Positions 6,820 to 15,054 of a DNA stretch of 64,000 bases are shown here, in pieces. Position 1 is the first letter of the stretch, and each line of letters opens with the position of its first letter. The notes under the pieces were generated by a model, which had not been told where the DNA came from, did not search any database, and worked only from the letters and a program-made list of their open reading frames with translations. Origin of the DNA: Maricaulis sp034659015 (lineage in GTDB: Bacteria; Pseudomonadota; Alphaproteobacteria; Caulobacterales; Maricaulaceae); the NCBI GenBank assembly GCA_034659015.1, contig JAYEGL010000001.1, positions 1 through 64,000 on the forward strand, written 5' to 3'. Position numbers and translations under genes: made by a program.

Positions 6820-8126
6820 CCGCGCCGATCCGCGACTTGAGCGTCGAGACCGTCAAGGTCTCGGCGCTTCGCCCCTATGCCAACAATCCGCGCACGCACT
6901 CGAAGCGCCAGATCGAGCAGATCGCCGAGAGCATCCGCACGTTCGGCTGGACCAATCCCATCCTGGTCGATGGCGAATACGGCGTGATCGCCGGCCATGG
7001 CCGGCTGGAAGCGGCGAAGACGCTCGGCCTGGACGACGTGCCGGTGATGCGCCTGGCCGATATGAGCGAGGCCCAGAAGCGCGCCTATGTCATCGCCGAT
7101 AATCGTCTCGCCGAGACAGCCGGCTGGGATGAGGATCTTCTGCGCCTGGAGATCGGCGCCCTCCTGGAGATGGAGCTGGATTTCCAGATAGAGGCGATCG
7201 GGTTCGAGACCGGCGAGATTGATGTCCTGCTGCAGGACGACGATGAAGACGCGCCTGCGGAAACCGTGCCCGAGCCGGATCCCGGACCGCCGGGCAGCCG
7301 TGTCGGCGATATCTGGCAGCTGGGCCGCCACCGGCTTGTCTGCGGCGATGCCCTGGACGCGGACACCTATACCGCCCTGCTGGGCGAGGAGACGGCCGAC
7401 GCCGTCTTCACCGACCCGCCCTACAATGTCCCCATTTCCGGCCATGTGTGCGGGCTGGGATCGGTCCACCACGACGAGTTCGTGATGGCGTCCGGCGAGA
7501 TGAGTGCGGCCGAGTTCCGCAGCTTTCTGGACACGATGTTCGCGCGCCTCCAGAGCGCCAGCCGGCCCGGCGCGATCGCTTTCGTGTGCATGGACTGGCG
7601 TCACATCGCCGATCTCATTCAATCCGGCGAGGCGGGGCTCGGGCCTATGAAAAATCTGTGCGTCTGGGACAAGCAGGCCGCCGGCATGGGATCGCTCTAT
7701 CGCTCCCAGCACGAGCTGGTCGCCGTCTTTCGCCATGGCAATGCCCCGCATCGCAACAATGTCCAGCTGGGCCGCCAGGGTCGCCATCGCAGCAATGTGT
7801 GGGCCTATCCCGGCGTTCATGCGCGCCGGGCGGATCTCAAACTCCATCCGACCGTGAAGCCCACCGCCATGGTCGCCGATGCCATTCGCGACGTGACCGC
7901 CCATGGCGATCTGGTGCTCGATCCCTTCGGTGGATCCGGCGCCACGCTACTGGCGGCCGAGGAGACCGGCCGGCGCGCCGCGCTGGCCGAGCTGGACCCG
8001 CGCTATGTCGATCTGATCGTCCGGCGCTTCCAAGAGGCGACCGGCGAAAAGGCCGTGCTGACGAACACCGGGGAGACAATCGAGGACGCGCACTGGCGGC
8101 GCGCCATCGAGGAGGATCCGGAATGA
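6816..8126 (+). CDS. ParB-like domain fused to DNA (adenine-N6 or cytosine-N4) methyltransferase
   Basis: The 436-residue protein has two parts. Residues about 5-110 form a ParB/Srx N-terminal domain ('LRPYANNPRTHSKRQI', 'GVIAGHGRLEAAKTLG', 'ADNRLAETAGWDE'). Residues about 155-420 form a methyltransferase with catalytic motif IV DPPYNV ('VFTDPPYNVPISG') before the AdoMet motif ('LVLDPFGGSGATLLAAEETG'), the order of beta-class amino-methyltransferases. 'LHPTVKPTAMVADAI' is typical of the group. Proteins of this type are common in alphaproteobacterial prophages and islands and methylate one strand target in DNA. The start is GTG with GGGGAGG upstream, overlapping the previous stop, and the end overlaps the next gene by ATGA. 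The target sequence is unknown. Confidence 0.88.
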   Translation: MTAPIRDLSVETVKVSALRPYANNPRTHSKRQIEQIAESIRTFGWTNPILVDGEYGVIAGHGRLEAAKTLGLDDVPVMRLADMSEAQKRAYVIADNRLAETAGWDEDLLRLEIGALLEMELDFQIEAIGFETGEIDVLLQDDDEDAPAETVPEPDPGPPGSRVGDIWQLGRHRLVCGDALDADTYTALLGEETADAVFTDPPYNVPISGHVCGLGSVHHDEFVMASGEMSAAEFRSFLDTMFARLQSASRPGAIAFVCMDWRHIADLIQSGEAGLGPMKNLCVWDKQAAGMGSLYRSQHELVAVFRHGNAPHRNNVQLGRQGRHRSNVWAYPGVHARRADLKLHPTVKPTAMVADAIRDVTAHGDLVLDPFGGSGATLLAAEETGRRAALAELDPRYVDLIVRRFQEATGEKAVLTNTGETIEDAHWRRAIEEDPE

Positions 8127-8497
8127 GCAAGGACAAGGACTACGCGGTCGGCTACGGCAAGCCGCCCCGGCATACCCGGTTTAAGAAGGGCCAATCGGGA
8201 AATCCCAGGGGGCGGCCGAAAGGCGTGAAGAATTTCCGCACCGATCTCATGGAAGAGCTTACCGAGACGATCGAGGTGCGCGAGAACGGCAAGCCGGTGG
8301 TGCTGTCCAAGCAGCGCCTGCTGCTCAAATCCATCACGGCAAAAGCCCTCAAGGGCGATGCGCGGGCGGCGGACACGCTGGTGCGCCTGATCGGCCAGCA
8401 TCTCGGCCTGCCGGAAGAGAGCCCCGATGAGCCGACCCTGAGCGCGGATGACGCGGCCATCCTGGACAACTTCATCAAGCGGAGGAGTTCGACATGA
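8123..8497 (+). CDS. DUF5681 domain protein
   Basis: The 124-residue protein opens with the DUF5681 signature 'YGKPPRHTRFKKGQSGNPRG' followed by 'RPKGVKNFRTDL'. The rest is helical (LLLKSITAKALKGDARAADT, LIGQHLGLPEES). The family is usually encoded just before terminase or methyltransferase genes in alphaproteobacterial islands, and a small-terminase-like role has been suggested by position only. Here it overlaps both neighbours by four bases, methyltransferase before and terminase after, so the three are a tightly coupled cassette. The basic N-terminus may bind nucleic acid. Confidence 0.82.
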   Translation: MSKDKDYAVGYGKPPRHTRFKKGQSGNPRGRPKGVKNFRTDLMEELTETIEVRENGKPVVLSKQRLLLKSITAKALKGDARAADTLVRLIGQHLGLPEESPDEPTLSADDAAILDNFIKRRSST

Positions 8498-9939
8498 TCC
8501 ACGATATCGACGCCTTCGACGCGGCATTGCGCACGGACTTTGCGAGCTTTCTTCAAAGGACGTTCCGCGAGCTGGAGCCGGGCGGCGAACTGTCGCCGGG
8601 CTGGCATCTCGGCGCGATCGCCTGGAAGCTGGACCAGGTTCGCCAGGGCAAGGTCAAGCGCCTCTTGATCACCATGCCGCCGCGTTCGCTCAAATCCATG
8701 ACGGTCTCGGTGGCCTTTCCCGCCTATCTGCTTGGCCACGACCCGACCTGCCGCGTGATCACCGCCTCCTACGGCGAGGATCTGTCCGGCAAGCATGCCC
8801 GCGATTGCCGCACGGTCATGCAGTCGCCCTGGTATCGCCGGGTGTTTTCCGGCACGCGCATCGCGCGCAACCGCGCTGCCGAACATGATTTCCAGACCAC
8901 CCGCCATGGCGGCCGGTTGTCGACTACGGTGGGCGGGGCGATGACCGGGCGCGGCGGGGATATCCTGATCATCGACGATCCCATCAAGGCCGGCGATGCG
9001 CTGTCGGATACGCGCCGCAAGGCGGTCAATGACTGGTTCTCGAACACCGCCCTGACCCGTCTCAATGACAAGCGCACCGGCGCCGTGATCGTTGTCATGC
9101 AGCGCCTGCACGACGATGATCTGGCCGCCCACCTCCTCACACAAGGCGGCTGGGATCATCTCGACCTGCCCGCCATCGCCCAGAGCGATGAACGCATCGA
9201 GATCGGCGCGGACCGCTTTTTCGAACGCAAGGCGGGCGAGGCGCTCCAGCCGGATCGCGAGCCGCTGGATACCCTTGGGGAAATCCGCCGCAATATGAGC
9301 GCGTATGATTTTTCCGCACAGTATCTGCAGCGCCCGGTTCCGCTGGCCGGCAATCTGGTCCGTCCCGAGTGGCTGAAACCCTATGACCGGCTTCCCGAGG
9401 AGAGCGAGACGGGCCCCCGCGCGCGGATCGTGCAAAGCTGGGATCTGGCCGTCAGCGACAGCACCGGCGCGGATTATTCGGTCTGCATAACCGCGCTGGT
9501 GCGCGGCAAACGCATCTGGGTGCTCGATGTCTATCGCGACCGGATCAACTATCCCGCCCAGAAGAAAAAGCTGATCGCGCTGGCCCGGCACTGGCAGGCC
9601 GATGTCGTTCTGGTCGAGAAGGCCGCCAACGGGACCCCGCTCCTGGACGATCTTCGACAGCTGGACGCAGACGGCGTGCCCACGCCGATCGGCGTTCCGG
9701 TCAAGGGATCGAAGCTTGAACGTCTTTCGGTCCAGACGAGCCGGCTGGAAGCGGGCGATGTCATGCTGCCGGCGAAGGCGGACTGGCGGACCGCCTTCCT
9801 GCACGAGCTGGCCGCCTTCCCCACTACCTCGCATGATGACCAGGTCGATGCGCTCAGCCAGCTCATGGCCTGGACGGAACGAGCCTCCCGTGACCACGGC
9901 ATCGCAACCTTCACCGAACTCATCTACCTCGACCGCTAA
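8494..9939 (+). CDS. Phage terminase large subunit, orphan
   Basis: The 481-residue protein has both halves of a packaging motor. The ATPase part carries a Walker A-like 'TMPPRSLKSMT' (about residues 60-70), Walker B 'DILIIDDPIK' (about 156-165) and a coupling region 'VVMQRLHDDDLAAHLL'. The nuclease part carries RNase H-like acidic residues in 'SWDLAVSDSTGADYS' (about 315-329), 'VVLVEKAANG' (about 371-380) and 'SHDDQVDALSQLMAW' near the end. Length is normal for the family. No portal, protease, capsid or tail gene exists in the surrounding island, so a packaging role here is doubtful. It overlaps DUF5681 by four bases. An intergenic gap with the third promoter motif follows. Confidence 0.88.
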   Translation: MIHDIDAFDAALRTDFASFLQRTFRELEPGGELSPGWHLGAIAWKLDQVRQGKVKRLLITMPPRSLKSMTVSVAFPAYLLGHDPTCRVITASYGEDLSGKHARDCRTVMQSPWYRRVFSGTRIARNRAAEHDFQTTRHGGRLSTTVGGAMTGRGGDILIIDDPIKAGDALSDTRRKAVNDWFSNTALTRLNDKRTGAVIVVMQRLHDDDLAAHLLTQGGWDHLDLPAIAQSDERIEIGADRFFERKAGEALQPDREPLDTLGEIRRNMSAYDFSAQYLQRPVPLAGNLVRPEWLKPYDRLPEESETGPRARIVQSWDLAVSDSTGADYSVCITALVRGKRIWVLDVYRDRINYPAQKKKLIALARHWQADVVLVEKAANGTPLLDDLRQLDADGVPTPIGVPVKGSKLERLSVQTSRLEAGDVMLPAKADWRTAFLHELAAFPTTSHDDQVDALSQLMAWTERASRDHGIATFTELIYLDR

Positions 9940-10001
9940 GCGGGAACGTCGAGGCCGTCGGTGCGGCCGACACGGTTTGCACACCCTGTTCGGCTTCCCG
10001 G

Positions 10002-10031
10002 TGGACTTGCCGGCCCGCCCAAGCGGTCATG
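10002..10031 (+). promoter_or_regulatory. Island promoter motif copy 3
   Basis: TGGACT (10002-10007), 13 bp, AAGCG (10021-10025), then GTCATG. The GAC-N14-AAGCG spacing equals that of copies 1 and 2. The gene that follows has a normal ribosome-binding site and starts 28 bp further on, so this copy is not leaderless. Confidence 0.4.
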
Positions 10032-10058
10032 CCGATCCGCTGGATCGGGAGGCCAGGT

Positions 10059-10418
10059 ATGAGCGATCGACTATCCGACATGCTGGGCGAGGCCCTGCGG
10101 CTGACGCGCGAACTGGAAGACGAGATCGATGCGCCCGCCCTGCGCGGCCGGCTGGTCGGGCTGGAAGCGCTGATCGAGCAGGCCCGCGCCATCGCCCCGC
10201 CCCTGCGAACGGCCGCGATCACACCGGGCACCAAACGCGCCGAACTGATCGCCTGGCTGCAACAGCCCGGCGGGGCCACCGCCGAGGAGATCGAGACCGC
10301 GTTCGGCTGGTCGGCCGGCGCGCTCTCCGCCGTTCTCTCCGGCCTGCGGCGCGATGGCTATCGCCTGACACGGTATCGCCGCCGCGGCGATCGCCGATCC
10401 ACCTACCGGATCGAATAA
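10059..10418 (+). CDS. Small DNA-binding-type protein related to DUF3489
   Basis: The 119-residue protein has an N-terminal helical hairpin ('MLGEALRLTRELEDEIDAP') and a C-terminal winged-helix-like segment: 'TKRAELIAWLQQPGGATAEE', 'AFGWSAGALSAVLSGLRRDG', 'RSTYRIE'. That last part matches the DUF3489 pattern also seen in the next gene. The ATG at 10059 has GGGAGG upstream; an ATG at 10029 in the same frame lies inside the promoter motif and is less likely. It probably binds DNA as part of the recombinase module. Confidence 0.68.
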   Translation: MSDRLSDMLGEALRLTRELEDEIDAPALRGRLVGLEALIEQARAIAPPLRTAAITPGTKRAELIAWLQQPGGATAEEIETAFGWSAGALSAVLSGLRRDGYRLTRYRRRGDRRSTYRIE

Positions 10419-10434
10419 ACCCACCCCCTGGGAC

Positions 10435-10464
10435 TGGACTTCACCGCCCGCCCAAGCGTGCATG
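10435..10464 (+). promoter_or_regulatory. Island promoter motif copy 4
   Basis: TGGACT (10435-10440), 13 bp, AAGCG (10454-10458), TGCATG. The 10 bases before AAGCG (CCGCCCGCCC) closely resemble those of copy 3. It lies in the gap before the second DUF3489 gene. Confidence 0.4.
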
Positions 10465-10548
10465 GAAATACCGCCCGGCCTTGTGCGCCGGGCTTGTCCC
10501 GGTGCCAGGCCCCGCATCCCGCGGGCCCGAATAACCGGAGACCAATCC

Positions 10549-11013
10549 ATGCCCCAACTCACAAAAACCCATATCGCCATCCTCGAGGCCCTGAGCCAGG
10601 CCGACGGGCCGGTTCACGCCGCCGCCCTCGGGGCCCTGCCCGTGAAAGGCAAGGCCCGCGAGAAACAGATCGCCCACCTTGCCGAACAGGGCCTGCTTGT
10701 CTCGGGTAAGGACGGGATCGACCTGACCGATATCGGCCGCGCCGCCCTGGCCCCGCCTGAAGCACTATCCCCAACACCGGCAGACCCGAGCCAATCCGCC
10801 GCGAAAAAGCCCCGCAAGAAAGACCAGCTGATCGCCCTTCTTCAGGCCGAGGCGGGTGCCACCGTGCCGGACATCGCGACCGCCCTGGGCTGGCAACCGC
10901 ACACCACAAGGGCCGCACTCACCGGGCTCAAGAAGGCGGGGCACACGATCGACAAACTGCCGCCGCTCCAGGGCAGCCGGTCCTCGCGCTACAAGCTCGT
11001 GGAGACCGCCTGA
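10549..11013 (+). CDS. DUF3489 domain protein
   Basis: The 154-residue protein has two winged-helix-like halves. Residues about 1-65 start 'LTKTHIAILEALSQADGPVH' and include 'AREKQIAHLAEQGLLVSGK'. A Pro/Ser-rich basic linker follows. Residues about 88-154 are the DUF3489 domain ('KKDQLIALLQAEAGATVPDI', 'LGWQPHTTRAALTGLKKAG', 'SSRYKLV'). DUF3489 proteins are nearly always found with DUF2924 and a large serine recombinase in alphaproteobacteria, as here. The start at 10549 follows a GGAG-type site. Its stop overlaps the next ATG by one base. The likely role is DNA binding within the recombinase module. Confidence 0.8.
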   Translation: MPQLTKTHIAILEALSQADGPVHAAALGALPVKGKAREKQIAHLAEQGLLVSGKDGIDLTDIGRAALAPPEALSPTPADPSQSAAKKPRKKDQLIALLQAEAGATVPDIATALGWQPHTTRAALTGLKKAGHTIDKLPPLQGSRSSRYKLVETA

Positions 11014-11450
11014 TGGCGTGTCGTAAACGATCGGTCGATATCGATCCGGACGGCCTGGTCGATCAGCCGCGCAGCGCGCTGGTGGATCTCTGGCACGAGG
11101 CCTTCGAGACAAAACCGCCGCGCGGTCTCAGCCAGGCCTTCCTGGCCCGCCTGCTCGCCTACGACCTCCAGGTCCAGGCGCGGGGCGGGCTCAGCCCGCG
11201 CCTCGTCAAAAGGCTCCAGGCGACGGCCGCCGGGGAAACACCCAGCCCCGCCGCCCCGCAGCTCAGACCCGGCGCCCAGCTCCTGCGCACCTGGAATGGC
11301 GTCACCCACCGGGTCGATGTGGTGGAAGACGGCTATCGCTATCGCGGCGATATCTACCGCTCGCTCTCCGCGATCGCCAAGCGCATCACCGGTGCCCACT
11401 GGTCCGGCCCGCGCTTCTTCGGGCTGGTCTCGCGCAGCAAGGCGGCATGA
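11013..11450 (+). CDS. DUF2924 domain protein
   Basis: The 145-residue protein fits DUF2924: 'SALVDLWHEAFETKPPRGLS', 'FLARLLAYDLQVQARGGLS', 'LRPGAQLLRTWNGVTHRVDV', then 'YRGDIYRSLSAIAKRITGAH' and 'WSGPRFFGL'. The C-terminal part resembles small modules thought to bind DNA. It overlaps DUF3489 at its start and the serine recombinase by four bases at its end, forming the conserved DUF3489-DUF2924-recombinase unit. Partnership with the recombinase is inferred from this invariant order. Confidence 0.85.
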   Translation: MACRKRSVDIDPDGLVDQPRSALVDLWHEAFETKPPRGLSQAFLARLLAYDLQVQARGGLSPRLVKRLQATAAGETPSPAAPQLRPGAQLLRTWNGVTHRVDVVEDGYRYRGDIYRSLSAIAKRITGAHWSGPRFFGLVSRSKAA

Positions 11451-13150
11451 CGGACAAACGCCGCCCCCTTCGCTGCGCCATCTACACCCGCAAATCCTCC
11501 GAGGAGGGGCTCGACCAGGACTTCAACTCGCTGGACGCCCAGTTCGAGGCCTGCGCGGCCTTCATCGCCAGTCAGAAGGCAGAGGGCTGGAGGCTTGTGC
11601 CGGAACGCTATGATGATGGCGGCATCTCCGGCGGTACGCTGGAACGGCCGGCCATCCAGCGCCTGATGGGTGATGTGGATGCCGGCCGTATCGACATGAT
11701 CGTGGTCTACAAGATCGACCGGCTGACCCGGTCGCTCGCCGACTTTGCGCGCCTGGTCGACCGGCTCGATGCGGCCAACTGTTCCTTCGTCTCGGTCACC
11801 CAGGCCTTCAACACCTCCACCTCGATGGGCCGGCTGACGCTGAATGTCCTCCTGTCCTTCGCCCAGTTCGAGCGCGAGGTCACATCCGAACGCATCCGCG
11901 ACAAGATCGCGGCGTCGAAGAAAAAGGGGATATGGATGGGCGGGGTGACCCCGCTGGGCTATGACGTGGCGCGCCAGGACAATCAGCGTAGCCTGGAGAT
12001 CAACACCGGCGAGGCCGAGCATGTCCGCACGATCTTCACGCTCTACGACGAACACGAATGCCTCGCCACCGTCGCGCAGAAGGTCCGGGACCGCGGCATC
12101 CGCTCGAAACGCCGCGCCTTTAAAAGCGGTGTGCGTTGGGGCGGGGCCGTGCTCTCCCATGGCGCCATTCATGCCATCCTGACCAACCCGGTCTATGCCG
12201 GCCGTATCCGCCACAAGCATCAGGTCCATGAGGGTCTGCATGCGGCCATCATCGATGAGACCCTGTGGACCCGCGTTCAGGACAAACTCCAGGCCCATGC
12301 CGCCCGGCCCCGCGTGCGCGATCGCACCACCCAAAAACTCAAACAGCCCGAGGCCAGATCACCCCTGGCCGGCATGCTGTTCGACGAGACGGGCGACCGC
12401 CTCACCCCCTCCCACTCCAAGCGCACCACCAAGCGCGGGACCCGGCGCATCCGCTATTATGTCTCGCGGCGCCTCCTCAAGGGCGCCAGGGACGATCCCT
12501 CCGGTTGGCGCCTGCCTGCCCTCCAGCTGGAGCGCGCCGTGTGCGGGGCCATCGCCGACCACCTGGCCGAGACCGGCGACCGGCTCTTCCACGACCCCGA
12601 TCCCATCGCCCTCTACACTGCCCAGGACGCCCTGCGCCGGGTCCATGCCCGGCTGGCGGCACAGGACAGCGACGCGATGCAGGCCCTGGTCGAGCGGATC
12701 ACGGTGGCGCCGGAGCGGTTGGCGATCCGGCTCGCTCGGAGCGGGCTGGCCGGGGTGCTGGGTCTCGATCCGGAGGCGCTCGCCGACGAAGCCCTTCTTG
12801 TCGAGACCGGGTTCGCGCTGCGCCGGCGCGGGGTGGAGGTGAAGATCGTCACCGGTGCGGTCGAGCGGGCGCCGGATCCGACCCTGATCAAGGCGATTGC
12901 CCGGGCGCATCAATGGCTCGGTGAAATCCGGCAGGGAACATCCATGGGCGCGATCGGCCGGCGCCATGGCTGGACGAACAGCCCGATCAAGCAGCGCGTC
13001 CGTCTGGCGCTCCTCTCGCCCGCGATCACCGCGGCCATTCTGGAGGGGCGCCAGCCACCGGAACTCACCCTTCACAAACTCCTGCAGACCCCCATCCCGC
13101 TGGACTGGGATCGCCAGGTCGCGGTGTTGGGGTTTACCGACGTCATCTGA
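11447..13150 (+). CDS. Large serine recombinase
   Basis: The 567-residue protein has the resolvase catalytic domain at residues about 8-150: the nucleophile serine in 'CAIYTRKSSEEGLDQ', then 'VPERYDDGGISGGTLERP', 'MIVVYKIDRLTRSLADFA' and 'LSFAQFEREVTSERIRDK'. The recombinase domain follows ('TPLGYDVARQDNQ', 'ILTNPVYAGRIRHKHQVHEG'). The C-terminal part replaces the usual zinc ribbon and coiled coil with a long region ending 'LLQTPIPLDWDRQVAVLGF', typical of the alphaproteobacterial group linked to DUF2924. Length is normal and the reading frame is intact. It is the likely integration or excision enzyme of the island. Confidence 0.92.
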   Translation: MTDKRRPLRCAIYTRKSSEEGLDQDFNSLDAQFEACAAFIASQKAEGWRLVPERYDDGGISGGTLERPAIQRLMGDVDAGRIDMIVVYKIDRLTRSLADFARLVDRLDAANCSFVSVTQAFNTSTSMGRLTLNVLLSFAQFEREVTSERIRDKIAASKKKGIWMGGVTPLGYDVARQDNQRSLEINTGEAEHVRTIFTLYDEHECLATVAQKVRDRGIRSKRRAFKSGVRWGGAVLSHGAIHAILTNPVYAGRIRHKHQVHEGLHAAIIDETLWTRVQDKLQAHAARPRVRDRTTQKLKQPEARSPLAGMLFDETGDRLTPSHSKRTTKRGTRRIRYYVSRRLLKGARDDPSGWRLPALQLERAVCGAIADHLAETGDRLFHDPDPIALYTAQDALRRVHARLAAQDSDAMQALVERITVAPERLAIRLARSGLAGVLGLDPEALADEALLVETGFALRRRGVEVKIVTGAVERAPDPTLIKAIARAHQWLGEIRQGTSMGAIGRRHGWTNSPIKQRVRLALLSPAITAAILEGRQPPELTLHKLLQTPIPLDWDRQVAVLGFTDVI

Positions 13151-13576
<426 letters not shown>

Positions 13577-13597
<21 letters not shown>

Positions 13598-13739
13598 GCG
13601 GGATGCGGGGTTGTGACTGAGTGGTCGAACAAAATCAAGAGGAGAGCGCTGGCAAATGCCAGCGCGGGGGCGACCACTCCGGCACCTCTCCGCACGGGGA
13701 AGCGGGGTTTTGACTGAGTGGTGGAACAAAATCAAGAGG
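13577..13739. repeat. Direct repeat duplicating the tRNA-Ser 5' end and upstream DNA
   Basis: Copy A (13577-13642) covers the first 21 bases of tRNA-Ser and about 45 bp upstream. Copy B (13671-13739) repeats it with a few changes and small insertions. Between them is a perfect hairpin, GCGCTGGCA-AA-TGCCAGCGC (13646-13665). Each copy also holds an inverted echo of the tRNA D-arm (GAGTGGTCGAAC at 13619-13630, one mismatch in copy B). It resembles scar tissue of past integration or slippage at the tRNA. Confidence 0.7.
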
Positions 13740-13947
13740 GCTGAGCCGCCGGAGCACAGCGTGGACGCTGCTCATTTCATTGACTCTCGGCCGTGCATGC
13801 GTATAACGCCCGCTCCTGCTCGCGCGGCCTGCCGTGACGGGCCCATAAATGATGAACAACGCTCCGGGCATACGGGGTGAAGAAAAAGGACCCGCCGGAC
13901 CCGCCAGACAAGGGCCGGACGTGTCGAAAATGAAGGATCGAACGATC

Positions 13948-14646
13948 ATGTTTGCAGTGATCAAGACCGGCGGCAAGCAGTACCGCGTTGCGGCCGGAGA
14001 CGAAATTCGCATCGAGAAGCTCGACGGCGCAGCCGGCGACACGATGGCGCTGGGCGACGTTCTGATGCTCGGCTCGGACAAGGGCGTGACGGTCGGGGCT
14101 CCGACTGTGGACGGCGCCCAGGTGATCGGCGAGCTGCTGGACACCAGTCGCGACCGCAAGATCATCGTCTTCAAGAAGCGCCGCCGCCAGAACTACCGCC
14201 GCACCAAGGGCCACCGTCAGTGGGGCTCGCTCGTGCGCATCGCGGAGATCGTGGCGCCGGGCGAAACCGCCAAGACCAAGCTGAAGTCGACCACGGCTGC
14301 GCCGAAGACCGCCGACAAGGCCGACGCCGCGCCGAAGGCCAAGGCGGCCCCGAAGAAGACCGAAGCCAAGAAGGCGGCCGCTCCCAAGGCCGAAGCCAAG
14401 ACCGAGGCGCCCAAGAAGGCCGCCCCGAAAAAGGCTGCCGCCAAGGCCGGCAATGACGACCTGACCAAGCTGGACGGTCTCGGCCCGGCCTTCGCCAAGA
14501 AGCTCAACGAGGCCGGCGTCACGTCCTTCGCCCAGGTGGCGGCCTGGACCGAAGCCGACCTCGACAGCCTGAACGAGACCATCTCGGGCCTGAAGGCCAA
14601 GGCTGAAGCCAACAACTGGATCGAAGCGGCCAAGTCGCTCGCGTAA
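13948..14646 (+). CDS. rplU: 50S ribosomal protein bL21 with C-terminal helix-hairpin-helix extension
   Basis: The first ~103 residues are standard bL21 ('MFAVIKTGGKQYRVAAGDEI', 'KIIVFKKRRRQNYRRTKGHR'). In the ribosome bL21 binds 23S rRNA near bL20. The protein continues to 232 residues instead of the usual ~105. First comes a Lys/Ala/Pro-rich linker (about 110-168) like histone H1 tails. A compact domain follows, 'LTKLDGLGPAFAKKLNEAGV', resembling helix-hairpin-helix/DUF4332 modules. Extended bL21 proteins occur in some alphaproteobacteria; the tail's role is unknown. The start at 13948 is the conserved one; upstream in-frame ATGs lie in the leader. rpmA follows 20 bp later. Confidence 0.95.
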   Translation: MFAVIKTGGKQYRVAAGDEIRIEKLDGAAGDTMALGDVLMLGSDKGVTVGAPTVDGAQVIGELLDTSRDRKIIVFKKRRRQNYRRTKGHRQWGSLVRIAEIVAPGETAKTKLKSTTAAPKTADKADAAPKAKAAPKKTEAKKAAAPKAEAKTEAPKKAAPKKAAAKAGNDDLTKLDGLGPAFAKKLNEAGVTSFAQVAAWTEADLDSLNETISGLKAKAEANNWIEAAKSLA

Positions 14647-14666
14647 CGTTATAGGAGGGCTATTCC

Positions 14667-14936
14667 ATGGCTCACAAAAAGGCAGGCGGCTCGTCCCGTA
14701 ACGGTCGCGACTCAGAAGGCCGGCGCCTCGGCGTCAAGAAGTTCGGCGGCCAGACGGTCATTCCGGGCAACATCATCGTGCGCCAGCGCGGCACCAAGGT
14801 GAATCCGGGTGCCAATGTCGGCATGGGCAAGGACCACACCCTTTTCGCCCTCACCGAAGGCCGCGTGAAGTTCGCCAAGAAATCCGGCGGCAAGGCTTTC
14901 GTATCGGTCGAACCGATTGCCGACGCAGCCGAATAA
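14667..14936 (+). CDS. rpmA: 50S ribosomal protein bL27
   Basis: The 89-residue protein matches bL27 fully: 'MAHKKAGGSSRNGRDSEGRR', 'GNIIVRQRGTKVNPGANVG', 'GKDHTLFALTEGRVKF'. The family's N-terminal tail reaches the peptidyl-transferase centre; here there is no N-terminal pre-sequence, as expected in proteobacteria. An AGGAGG-type site precedes the ATG. It is co-transcribed with rplU, and a hairpin terminator lies about 70 bp after the stop. Confidence 0.97.
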   Translation: MAHKKAGGSSRNGRDSEGRRLGVKKFGGQTVIPGNIIVRQRGTKVNPGANVGMGKDHTLFALTEGRVKFAKKSGGKAFVSVEPIADAAE

Positions 14937-15003
14937 GGCGGTCCGGGACATAGCCGGGCCGACCGCGTAAAGCGGGGTCCGGACGCGCCAGACGCGCGAA
15001 ACA

Positions 15004-15032
15004 GGGGAGACGGGCCACCGCCTCCCCTTTTT
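15004..15032 (+). terminator. Intrinsic terminator after rplU-rpmA
   Basis: GGGGAG (15004-15009) pairs with CTCCCC (15022-15027), followed directly by TTTTT. It separates the ribosomal genes from the acetyltransferase gene. Confidence 0.65.
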
Positions 15033-15054
15033 CATTCCCCCGGAGGGCCGGGCC

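Noticed and set aside
8494..9939. Intact prophage around the terminase
   Set aside because: No portal, capsid, tail, lysis or replication gene is found on either side within the island.
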